Shown: positions 1 through 6,896 of the stretch, piece by piece
How positions within the stretch are numbered: the first letter of the stretch is position 1
Layout: each line of letters starts with the position of its first letter
NCBI GenBank assembly: GCA_035512775.1
Contig: DATKDI010000071.1
Span: 1-48,055 of the forward strand
Direction of reading: 5' to 3'
Source of the DNA: JAJNBA01 sp035512775
GTDB lineage: Bacteria > Actinomycetota > UBA4738 > HRBIN12
Length of the DNA: 48,055 bases
Program-made: the position numbers and the translations under genes
The notes under the pieces: model-generated
The model's database searches: none
Seen by the model: only the letters and a program-made list of their open reading frames with translations
Told to the model about the DNA's origin: nothing

Positions 1-1
1 G

Positions 2-181
2 GTCGTCTTCGCCGCCCCGGTCGGTCCGCCGGCCGCGCGCGCGCACCTCGAGCCCGAGGCGGATGAGGTGGTGCTCCTCGAGGAGCCCCTCGGCTTCCTC
101 GCCGTGGGGGAGTGGTACCGGGACTTCGATCAGGTCTCGGACGATGAGGTCGTGGCGATGCTCGGCGAGGCGGAGCGGTGA
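2..181 (+). CDS. Phosphoribosyltransferase family protein (C-terminal part)
   Basis: Only the last 59 residues are inside the window; the start lies to the left. The visible end has a conserved VVFAAPVGPP stretch, an acidic strand with EEPLGFLAVGEWY, then RDFDQVSDDEVVAML. This matches the C-terminus of stand-alone predicted phosphoribosyltransferases (COG1926 type), where the 'aVG.wY.dF.qvsDeeV' segment is typical. Such proteins have the PRPP-binding fold, but their substrate is generally unknown. The stop codon overlaps the GTG start of the next gene (GTGA), so the two are probably co-translated. The PRPP-binding loop cannot be checked because it is outside the window. Confidence 0.75.
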   Translation, partial: VVFAAPVGPPAARAHLEPEADEVVLLEEPLGFLAVGEWYRDFDQVSDDEVVAMLGEAER

Positions 182-519
182 ACGTCGTCGAGGTCGTGGT
201 GGCGGTCGTCTTCGGGTTGCTCGGGGTTCGCTCGGCGATCTATTGGCTGCGACGCCCGCTGGACTCCGATGTTCGCCGCGACCACCTGCTCTACGCGCTG
301 TTCGTGGTGTCGCGGGTCGGCCTCTGGTTCGCTCTGATGGGTCTCTTCCTGCTCTTCGCGGGCGTCGAGACACAAGGGCATGCCTTCATCGACGATGCGG
401 CTCGATTCAACTGGTACTACATCGTGCTCGCGGTACCGGCCGGGCTTCAGTTCATCAGTGGCTTCCTGCTGGGACGGCCTCCACCGACGCCTCCTTCGGC
501 CGGAGATCCAGACGCTTGA
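178..519 (+). CDS. Small integral membrane protein, unknown function
   Basis: A 113-residue protein starting at GTG 178, which overlaps the upstream stop by four bases. Hydrophobic segments are visible at about residues 2-20, 40-62 and 80-98, so three membrane spans are likely. They are separated by a charged loop (LRRPLDSDVRRD) and a polar loop. The C-terminus is proline-rich (GRPPPTPPSAGDPDA) and lies in the part that overlaps the 3' end of the convergent copB-like gene by 65 bp. I recognise no family. The upstream phosphoribosyltransferase overlap suggests an operon. The reading frame continues cleanly across the overlap, but the extreme C-terminus is the least certain part. Confidence 0.6.
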   Translation: MNVVEVVVAVVFGLLGVRSAIYWLRRPLDSDVRRDHLLYALFVVSRVGLWFALMGLFLLFAGVETQGHAFIDDAARFNWYYIVLAVPAGLQFISGFLLGRPPPTPPSAGDPDA

Positions 520-2572
520 GCAGCAGGGCGTTGAACGCGACGACGATGGTGGACAGGCTCATCGCGATCGCGCCGATCGCTGGGGGAAGCACGAAGCCCC
601 AGGGAGCGAGCGCTCCCGCCGCCAGCGGGATCGCGAGCGCGTTGTAGCCCGTGGCCCACACGAGGTTCTGGATCATCTTCGAGTAGCTGGCGCGCGACAG
701 GCGCCATACGCTCAGGATGCCGCGCGGATCGTCGCTCGCGAGCACGATGCCGGCAGACGCGATGGCAACGTCGGTGCCGGCACCGATGGCGATGCCCACA
801 TCGGCATGAGCGAGCGCAGGCGCGTCGTTCACCCCGTCACCGACCATCGCCACTCGCCGCCCTTCCTCTTGGAGCTCTGTGACGACCGCTGCCTTGTGTT
901 CCGGCAGGACCTCGGCGCGCACCTCGTCGATGCCAAGGTCCCTGGCGACAGCTTCGGCCACCTCTCGCGCGTCACCGGTGATCATCATGACTCGGAGACC
1001 TTCCCCTCGCAGATCACGCACCGCCTGTCGAGATTCCGGACGAACCGCATCCTCGAGGGCGATCGATCCGATGGGCTTCCCGTCCCTGACGACCATGAGG
1101 ACGATGGCACCGCGCTCCCGCCAGGTCGCGCCGGACTCCATGAGGCCGGCGGGCACGTCCAGATCGAGCTCGCGGAGGAGCGCCGGGCCACCGACGGCCG
1201 CCTCGGCCCCGTCCACGACCGCCCGGACGCCTCGACCTGCCATCGACCGGAATCCGAACGCCTTGGGGATCGCGAGTCCTCGACGCCGGGCCTCCTCGAC
1301 GATCGCCCGGGCCAACGGATGTTCGCTCTCTGCTTCCACCGCGGCGGCGAGCGAAAGGATCGAGTCCGGATCGACGCCGTCGACGACCACATCTCTCACA
1401 GCGGGTGAGCCGGTCGTGAGGGTTCCGGTCTTGTCCATCAACACCGTATCGACCGTTCGCATCCGCTCGAGCGCGAGGCGATCCTTGATGAGGATCCCCT
1501 CCCTCGCCGACGAAGCGGTGGAGATCGCGATCACGAGCGGGATCGCGAGGCCCAGCGCGTGCGGGCAGGCGATCACGAGCACGGTGATGGTGCGCTCCAT
1601 CGCTTGGTCGGGTTCACCCGCCGCGAGCCAGGCGAGCAGGGTGATCGTGGCGGATGCCAACGCCACGTAGAAGAGGAGCGCCGCCGCACGGTCGGCAAGG
1701 GCCTGGGCACGTGAACGCGACGACTGCGCCTCCTCGACGAGACGGCGGATACCGGCGAGCGTGGTTTCCTCGCCGACCGCGGTGATGCGCACACGGACCG
1801 AGGAATCGGTTGAGACCGTGCCCGCCACGACCCGGTCTCCCGCGCGCCGGGTCACCGGTCTGGATTCACCCGTGATCAAGGACTCGTCGAAGGCGGCTTC
1901 CCCCTCGAGGATCACGCCGTCGGCAGGCACGCGACCACCGGGGCGGACGAGGACGAGGTCCCCTGGGCGAAGCTCGTTGAGCGCCACGACCTCGGTGCCC
2001 CCATCGGTGACGCGCTCGGCGGTGTCGGGCAGGAGGGAGGTAAGCGCCTCGAGTGCACTGGTGGCTTGCCCCAGCGCTCGCATCTCCATCCAGTGACCGA
2101 GAAGCATCACGTCGACGAGCAGGGCGAGCTCCCACCAGAACTCGAGATCGAGCCATCCGAACGCGCTGGCGATGCTCGCGCCGAACGCGACGGTGAGCGC
2201 CAGGGCGATCAGCAGCATCATCCCCGGACGCCGGGCGCGGGCTTCTTCCACGCCGCCGGTGAGGAACGGCTGCCCCCCGTACAGGAAGACGGCGGTGCCG
2301 AGGATCGGAGCGACGAGATCTTGGCCGGCGAACTCCGGGACCCGGAATCCGAGCCACTCCTGGATCATCTCGGAGAAGGCGAGGACGGGGACGGTCAGGG
2401 CGACGCTGATCCATAGGCGGTCCCGGAACATCGCGGCGTGGCCGGCGTGACCTCCGTGGCCCGCGTGACCTCCGTGCCCCTCGTGGTCGCCGTGCCCCTC
2501 GTGGTCGCCGTGGTCGCCGTCGTCTGCGTGCTCGGTTGGGTGGTGGTGTCCCTCGTGCGTTCCGTGATCCAT
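455..2572 (-). CDS. copB: P1B-type heavy-metal-translocating ATPase (CopB-like)
   Basis: A 705-residue P-type ATPase. It has the actuator motif LITGES, the phosphorylation motif DKTGTLT, the nucleotide-domain SEHPLARAI and the hinge GDGVNDAPAL. The intramembrane metal motif is CPH (ACPHALG) rather than CPC; CPH is typical of CopB (P1B-3) ATPases, usually assigned to copper export, with silver or Cu(II) proposed in some members. The first about 45 residues are a His/Asp/Glu/Gly-rich repeat, another CopB feature, and no CxxC metal-binding domain is present. Longer starts exist, but ATG 2572 has GGGAG eight bases upstream and begins exactly at MDHGTHEGHH. A TACGGT hexamer further upstream could be its -10. 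The 3' end overlaps the convergent small membrane gene. pckA lies upstream on the same strand. Confidence 0.93.
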   Translation of the reverse strand: MDHGTHEGHHHPTEHADDGDHGDHEGHGDHEGHGGHAGHGGHAGHAAMFRDRLWISVALTVPVLAFSEMIQEWLGFRVPEFAGQDLVAPILGTAVFLYGGQPFLTGGVEEARARRPGMMLLIALALTVAFGASIASAFGWLDLEFWWELALLVDVMLLGHWMEMRALGQATSALEALTSLLPDTAERVTDGGTEVVALNELRPGDLVLVRPGGRVPADGVILEGEAAFDESLITGESRPVTRRAGDRVVAGTVSTDSSVRVRITAVGEETTLAGIRRLVEEAQSSRSRAQALADRAAALLFYVALASATITLLAWLAAGEPDQAMERTITVLVIACPHALGLAIPLVIAISTASSAREGILIKDRLALERMRTVDTVLMDKTGTLTTGSPAVRDVVVDGVDPDSILSLAAAVEAESEHPLARAIVEEARRRGLAIPKAFGFRSMAGRGVRAVVDGAEAAVGGPALLRELDLDVPAGLMESGATWRERGAIVLMVVRDGKPIGSIALEDAVRPESRQAVRDLRGEGLRVMMITGDAREVAEAVARDLGIDEVRAEVLPEHKAAVVTELQEEGRRVAMVGDGVNDAPALAHADVGIAIGAGTDVAIASAGIVLASDDPRGILSVWRLSRASYSKMIQNLVWATGYNALAIPLAAGALAPWGFVLPPAIGAIAMSLSTIVVAFNALLLKRLDLRPKEASVEAVPAGSH
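2450..2540 (-). repeat. Short tandem repeat encoding the His-rich CopB N-terminus
   Basis: Degenerate tandem units of about 12-18 bases (gacctccgtggcccgcgt and gtggtcgccgtgcccctc types on the plus strand) encode repeated GHGDHE, GHGGHA and similar hexapeptides. The repeat could expand or contract by slippage while staying in frame, which would change the number of His metal ligands. Confidence 0.7.
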
Positions 2573-2687
2573 GCTGAGGCTCCCTCGCATACGTGCGCCC
2601 CTCCACCGTAATGCCCCTTCGGACATGAGCGCGGAAACCATCGCGTGCGCGCGGTAGCCGCGATAGGGGTAACTGGGGAAGTGCGGC

Positions 2688-4187
2688 CTAGCCGACGGCC
2701 TTGATGATGTCCTCCGACAATTCGGAGTACTGCTGCAGGTGCTGCACCCGCTCGACTTTCAGTCGCTCGACGACGCCTCGGTACTCCTCGATCCTGCCCG
2801 TGCGCTCGTAGAGCAGGACGGGCCGCAGGAGCTCCACGTCATCGAAGTCCGGAACAGCGGTCGCCACCTGATAACGGAAGTCCGGGTCCTCCTCGAACAC
2901 GATCGTCTGCTCGGCGATCCCCTTCACGCACGCGGAGGTGTGGGGGATCTTGACCTTCTTCGAACGATCGTCCGCCTCCGTCCCCCCGACCCGACCGGTG
3001 TTCAGCAGGTACGTCTCGATGGGATGGGTCGCGAGGAGCTCGAGCAAGCGATTGCCCTGGAGTCCGTGGGGGAGCGGGAAGAACGGATTGGTGCCGGGCA
3101 CCCGAAGGAACTTGCCCTCCTCGTCGGCGCCACCGGCCGAGGTGCCCGTGGTCTCGCCGAGCATGAAGTAGGCGGCCGACTGCTCCTGGGTGAGCCTGGC
3201 GACCGCGGGGATGATGTTCTCGTTCCGGTTCAGGATCAGCAGATAGTCGACGGGTCCGACGTTCCGAGCGTCCTCGAACGCCAGCAGATCCTGCATCTCG
3301 AAGACGGCCCGCCCGTTCTGCGTGTAGCTCTGCTCGAAGAAGTTCACCTTGCCGGAGTCGTCTTGATAGACGTTCTCCAGGTACGTGGTGCGCTTGGTGA
3401 CCGCCCCGTAGATCGAGGGCTCGAACTCCGGATCCAGCGAGAAGGTCTTGGCGAAGCATCCGTTCTCGGTTCCGTATGCAAGGCCACCGGGCATCAGACC
3501 GACGAAGTCGTCCTGGATGGGCTTCGAGCCATTCTGCGTCGTGAACGTGGTCGTCGTCTTCCCGGTCCCGGACAGGCCGATGATCAGGCAGACTTTGTCG
3601 CCCGCGGCGGTCGGGATCACCTTGAGTCCCGCGTGGAGGGCGAGGCCGCCCTTGCCGAAGACGATGTCGTTCCACATCCGCAGGCCGCCCTTCTTCGACT
3701 CGCCGAAGTAGTCGGAGTTGAGGACGCGGGTCACGTGGTGGTCGAGATCGACGGCGATGATGCGATCGTCCGGGTATCCGGGCGCTTCGAGACCGGGCGT
3801 GTAGATGACCTGGACCTCGGGCTCCTCGTCGTCGTCGCGAGCGAAGTAGAGCTTCTGTTGCATGCCGGCGACGTTCGCGTAGCGCTTCTCCATGAGCAGG
3901 CGCGCGCGGGTGCGGAGCGTGGGGTCATTGCCGATCCAACCGTCGATCTGGATCATGTCGTTGGCGGCGATATACTCGTCCTGTCGACGTGCGACATCGT
4001 CGAACTCCGCTCGTGTCATCGTCTTCCCGCTCGAGGCACGATCGACGACGAAGGTGCTGCCGGCGCTCCTTGAGAGAACCTTGGTCTGGACGTTCACGTT
4101 TCCGAATCCGGTGATCCGGCTTCCGGACATCTCTTCGGTGAACCGGCGAAGTTCCTCCGGCGTCGGGTTGACGAACACGTCTGCCAC
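2688..4187 (-). CDS. pckA: Phosphoenolpyruvate carboxykinase, ATP type (divergent subgroup)
   Basis: A 499-residue protein that interconverts oxaloacetate + ATP and PEP + CO2 at the entry to gluconeogenesis. Visible motifs are the metal-binding lysine pair in ESKKGGLRMWN (165-166), His185 in LALHAG, the P-loop GLSGTGKTT (204-212), the kinase-2 aspartates in PIQDDF (226-227), ENGCFAKTF and an Arg at 293. The substrate-binding GRSPKDK segment of typical ATP-PCKs is not recognisable; its region reads VVDRASSGKTMTR, so this is a divergent branch. The start is GTG 4187 because AGGAGG lies five bases upstream; the ATG at 4202 would place that ribosome site inside the gene. Many Actinomycetota use the GTP enzyme instead. 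It diverges from thiL, with a palindromic promoter candidate in between. Confidence 0.88.
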   Translation of the reverse strand: MADVFVNPTPEELRRFTEEMSGSRITGFGNVNVQTKVLSRSAGSTFVVDRASSGKTMTRAEFDDVARRQDEYIAANDMIQIDGWIGNDPTLRTRARLLMEKRYANVAGMQQKLYFARDDDEEPEVQVIYTPGLEAPGYPDDRIIAVDLDHHVTRVLNSDYFGESKKGGLRMWNDIVFGKGGLALHAGLKVIPTAAGDKVCLIIGLSGTGKTTTTFTTQNGSKPIQDDFVGLMPGGLAYGTENGCFAKTFSLDPEFEPSIYGAVTKRTTYLENVYQDDSGKVNFFEQSYTQNGRAVFEMQDLLAFEDARNVGPVDYLLILNRNENIIPAVARLTQEQSAAYFMLGETTGTSAGGADEEGKFLRVPGTNPFFPLPHGLQGNRLLELLATHPIETYLLNTGRVGGTEADDRSKKVKIPHTSACVKGIAEQTIVFEEDPDFRYQVATAVPDFDDVELLRPVLLYERTGRIEEYRGVVERLKVERVQHLQQYSELSEDIIKAVG

Positions 4188-4252
4188 TCGGGCCTCCTGC
4201 ATCGGTGGGTGCGCGAACGCGGTGGGATGGGCGGGAGAACCCCTAGAGTCTA

Positions 4253-4263
4253 GCGAACGTGCA
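4253..4263. promoter_or_regulatory. Palindromic candidate bidirectional -10 element (pckA / thiL)
   Basis: CTAGAGTCTAG is a perfect 11-bp palindrome between the divergent genes. It contains TAGAGT on the plus strand (4254-4259) and TAGACT on the minus strand (4257-4262), both fitting TANNNT. Leaders would be about 50 nt for thiL and about 60 nt for pckA. This is inference from sequence form only. Confidence 0.4.
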
Positions 4264-4316
4264 CGCGGCCTCTCCGGACCGCGTGCGGGGCGCCCTCCGC
4301 CGAGACCTGGGGCCAG

Positions 4317-5279
4317 ATGGACCTGTCGGAAGATCAACTGATCGAGGCGATCCGCCGCGTCCTCTCCGGGGCGGGGCCCGAAGTGATCGTGGGTCCCGGC
4401 GACGACGCCGCCGTCGTCCGCTCCGGAGCCGGTGAGTTGGTGTTGACCACGGACGCCTTGGTGGAGGGGGTTCATTTCCGGACGGAGCTCACGACTCCTC
4501 GCGATCTCGGCTACAAGGCGGTCGCGGTCAACGTCAGCGACGTGGCCGCCATGGCGGCGAGCCCCAGGTTCGCGCTCTGCAGCCTCACGCTCCCGCCCGC
4601 GACCGAGGCCAGCTGGGTCGTGGAGCTCGCCGGAGGGATGCGCGAGTGCTGCGACGAGTTCGCCCTGTCGCTCGTGGGCGGGAACCTCTCGCGGGGCGAG
4701 GAGCTGTCGATCGTCGTGACACTCACCGGCGAGGTGGTGCCCGGCCGGGCGGTGCGCCGGGACGGGGCACGGGCCGGCGACCGCCTGGTCGTGACCGGCT
4801 CACTCGGTGGTTCGGCGGCCGGGTTGCGCCTCGCGTCGCAGCGCTCCTGGTCGGATGCGGAGCGTGACGCGCTCAGGCGGTACATGCGGCCCATCCCACG
4901 TGTGGGCGAGGCGGGTGTCCTCGCGGGTCACGGCGTCACCTCGATGATCGACATCTCGGATGGGCTCGCTCTGGATCTCGCGAGGCTGTGCGACGCGAGC
5001 GGCGTGGGCGCCCGCGTCGAGATCGCGAGCATCCCCGTCCATCCCGCCGCGACGCCGGCCGAGGCGCTGGGTGGCGGCGAGGACTACGAGCTGCTGGCGA
5101 CACTTCCGGACCTCGACGCGGTCGAGGCGGTGAGGTCAGAGCTCCGGGACGGGTTCGGGGTGTCGCTCAGCGACATCGGCGGCATCATCGATGAGGGGCT
5201 CCTCGCCGTCCACGAGGACGGGACGGAAGGGCCACTGATCGCGGAAGGAGCGATGGAAGGGTGGGATCACTTCCGGTGA
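4317..5279 (+). CDS. thiL: Thiamine-monophosphate kinase
   Basis: A 320-residue enzyme that phosphorylates thiamine monophosphate to thiamine diphosphate, the last step of cofactor synthesis. The N-terminus has the metal/nucleotide motif GPGDDAAVV (about 23-31), followed by TTDALVEGVHF, the VNVSDVAAM dimer-interface segment and LVGGNLSRG. Later come SMIDISDGLALDLARLC and GGGEDYELL, all hallmarks of the PurM/ThiL fold. Length is normal for the family. ATG 4317 gives the expected ThiL N-terminus. No strong Shine-Dalgarno sequence is visible. It is followed after 13 bases by thiD, so two thiamine-pathway genes form one unit. Confidence 0.95.
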   Translation: MDLSEDQLIEAIRRVLSGAGPEVIVGPGDDAAVVRSGAGELVLTTDALVEGVHFRTELTTPRDLGYKAVAVNVSDVAAMAASPRFALCSLTLPPATEASWVVELAGGMRECCDEFALSLVGGNLSRGEELSIVVTLTGEVVPGRAVRRDGARAGDRLVVTGSLGGSAAGLRLASQRSWSDAERDALRRYMRPIPRVGEAGVLAGHGVTSMIDISDGLALDLARLCDASGVGARVEIASIPVHPAATPAEALGGGEDYELLATLPDLDAVEAVRSELRDGFGVSLSDIGGIIDEGLLAVHEDGTEGPLIAEGAMEGWDHFR

Positions 5280-5292
5280 CACGCGCACCATC

Positions 5293-6096
5293 ATGGTCGG
5301 GATGAGGCGGCGGGCGCTCACGATCGCCGGCTCGGACTCCGGCGGCGGCGCCGGGATCCAAGCGGACCTCAAGACGTTCAGCGCGTTGGGCGTCTACGGC
5401 ATGACCGCGATCACGGCCGTCACCGTGCAGAACACCAAGGGAGTGTCCGGCTTCGAGGAGCTCTCCCCGCACCTCGTCGCCGAACAGATCCGCTCCGTGG
5501 CCGGGGACATCGGCGTGGATGCGGCGAAGACGGGCATGCTCGCCTCCGCGGGGATCGTCGAGGCGGTGGCCGAGGCGATCGAGGAGACGCGACTGCCCCA
5601 TCTCGTCGTCGATCCGGTGTTCGTCTCGAAGCACGGTCATCCGCTGCTCGCGGACGATGCCGTCGGTGCGCTCCGCCGGCTGATCCTGCCGCTCGCAACG
5701 CTCGTGACGCCGAACCTTCCGGAGGCAGCCGGGTTGGCGGGCTTCGACGTGCTGGACCGCGGCGGGATGCGACGCGCGGCCGGCGCCATCCTTGATCTCG
5801 GCCCGCGGGCCGTCCTCGTGAAGGGCGGCCACCTCGAAGACGATCGAGCGAGCGATCTGTTCGTCGAGGGAGACGTCGAGGAATGGATCGACGCCGAGCG
5901 GATCGACACGCCGCACACGCATGGGACCGGATGCACGCTGTCGGCGGCGATCACCGCCCATCTTGCTCGAGGAGCGTCTCTCCTCGATTCCGTTCGCGCC
6001 GGAAAGGTGTTCGTCACGGGGGCGATCCGACACGCGCTGCCACTGGGTGAGGGGATCGGTCCGGTCGACCAGCTGTGGTCGGGTCCGAGGGGCTGA
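5293..6096 (+). CDS. thiD: Hydroxymethylpyrimidine/phosphomethylpyrimidine kinase
   Basis: A 267-residue ribokinase-fold kinase that performs the two phosphorylations of HMP in thiamine biosynthesis. The diagnostic N-terminus is LTIAGSDSGGGAGIQADLKT, with the substrate loop GVYGMTAITAVTVQNT. DPVFVSKHG, a TPNLPEA segment and the anion-hole/catalytic region HTHGTGCTLSAAI follow. No fused ThiE or TenA domain is present. Two in-frame starts are possible (ATG 5293 and ATG 5302); neither has a clear ribosome site, so the first two or three residues are uncertain. It lies directly downstream of thiL and converges on rpmB with only five bases between them. Confidence 0.95.
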   Translation: MVGMRRRALTIAGSDSGGGAGIQADLKTFSALGVYGMTAITAVTVQNTKGVSGFEELSPHLVAEQIRSVAGDIGVDAAKTGMLASAGIVEAVAEAIEETRLPHLVVDPVFVSKHGHPLLADDAVGALRRLILPLATLVTPNLPEAAGLAGFDVLDRGGMRRAAGAILDLGPRAVLVKGGHLEDDRASDLFVEGDVEEWIDAERIDTPHTHGTGCTLSAAITAHLARGASLLDSVRAGKVFVTGAIRHALPLGEGIGPVDQLWSGPRG

Positions 6097-6101
6097 GCGA
6101 G

Positions 6102-6305
6102 CTACGACGTGCGCTGCGGGATCCGCGTCACTCGCCCGGCCTTGATGCAGCTCGTACAGGCGTTCACCCGACGGGGGGTGCCGTCGACGAGCGCGCGAAC
6201 GCGCTGGATGTTCGGATCCCATCGACGGTTGTTCCGCTTGTGCGAGAACGTCACCGACTTTCCGAACCAGGGCTTCTTCCCACAGATGTCACAGACGGCT
6301 GCCAT
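6102..6305 (-). CDS. rpmB: 50S ribosomal protein L28
   Basis: A 67-residue protein of normal L28 size. It begins MAAVCDICGKKPWFGKSVTF, has the conserved SHKRNNRRWDPNIQRV, and ends with CTSCIKAGRVTR. The CxxC pairs at residues 5-8 and near 50-53 form a zinc-ribbon (C+ form) of L28. ATG 6305 lacks a Shine-Dalgarno sequence but has TAGCCT ten bases upstream. It sits immediately upstream of recG on the opposite strand, with tlpA between; recG-rpmB proximity is common in bacteria. The 3' end is five bases from convergent thiD. Confidence 0.97.
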   Translation of the reverse strand: MAAVCDICGKKPWFGKSVTFSHKRNNRRWDPNIQRVRALVDGTPRRVNACTSCIKAGRVTRIPQRTS

Positions 6306-6315
6306 AGGTATGTCG

Positions 6316-6321
6316 AGGCTA
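6316..6321 (-). promoter_or_regulatory. Candidate -10 hexamer of rpmB (TAGCCT)
   Basis: TAGCCT on the minus strand ends ten bases before the rpmB ATG, predicting a leader of only about 3-4 nt. No ribosome-binding sequence is present. It is one of a recurring TANNNT set in this window. Confidence 0.5.
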
Positions 6322-6347
6322 CCAGGGGGCGACTGGATGGGTGCGCG

Positions 6348-6884
6348 CTAAGAGGCGATCGCCTCGAGGTGGCGGTGCAGGTCGTCCTCGGGGATCGACC
6401 CCGTGTAGGCGAAGGAGAAGGTTCCGTCCGGTTCGAAGAACACGGTGACCGGCTGACCGAACTGACCGAGCGACGTCTTGATGGCATCCGACACGTCGAA
6501 CACGCTCGGGAAGGTCATCCCGAACTCGTCCATGAATGCTCTCGCGTCCGCTCGTGAGTCCAGGATGTCGACGCCGAGGAACTGCACCCGTTCCCCGAAC
6601 TCGTGGTGCGCTGCCACGAGGCGGGGCATCTCTTCGCGACACGGAGGACACCACGACCCCCAGAAGTTGATCACCACGGGCGTGCCCTCCAGCTGGCTCA
6701 GCAGTCGCTGGAACGCATCCGGGTCCGCCGCGGGGAGCACGTCGGCGTACGTCGGCAACAGCGGAGCCTCGGTGGCATTGTGCGCGGGGACGGTGCCGGC
6801 CGGGGGATCCTGCTTGGGCTCTCCACCGCAGGAAGCGAGGAGCGCGAGGCCCGCGATGAGGGTCAGGAGCTGTCGGGAGGTCAT
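6348..6884 (-). CDS. TlpA/ResA-like thioredoxin-fold lipoprotein
   Basis: A 178-residue exported thiol-disulfide protein. Residues 1-19 form a lipoprotein signal with lipobox LLASC (Cys19), followed by a proline-rich linker. The thioredoxin-like domain has the active site GSWCPPCREE (Cys79 and Cys82 in the CPPC pattern), then the VQFLGVDILDS strand and the cis-proline segment GQPVTVFFEPDG. Such proteins reduce apocytochrome c or other extracytoplasmic disulfides; with no cytochrome maturation genes nearby the partner is unknown. A much longer frame extends antisense through recG, but the lipobox fixes ATG 6884 as the start. There is no Shine-Dalgarno site; TACCAT lies six bases upstream, so the transcript may be leaderless. 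Confidence 0.9.
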   Translation of the reverse strand: MTSRQLLTLIAGLALLASCGGEPKQDPPAGTVPAHNATEAPLLPTYADVLPAADPDAFQRLLSQLEGTPVVINFWGSWCPPCREEMPRLVAAHHEFGERVQFLGVDILDSRADARAFMDEFGMTFPSVFDVSDAIKTSLGQFGQPVTVFFEPDGTFSFAYTGSIPEDDLHRHLEAIAS

Positions 6885-6890
6885 ACGGGG

Positions 6891-6896
6891 ATGGTA
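6891..6896 (-). promoter_or_regulatory. Candidate -10 of tlpA-like gene, overlapping the recG start codon
   Basis: TACCAT on the minus strand lies six bases before the lipoprotein ATG and coincides with the first two codons of recG on the plus strand. RNA polymerase at this site and translation initiation of recG use the same DNA. Confidence 0.5.

Noticed and set aside
380..1408. 342-codon plus-strand frame antisense to the CopB-like gene
   Set aside because: It is a frame shadow of the P-type ATPase with no recognisable domain or ribosome site.
2641..2670. TAGGGGTAAC-like sequence upstream of copB as a CsoR/CopY copper operator
   Set aside because: Only one half resembles such operators and no inverted partner was found at the right spacing.
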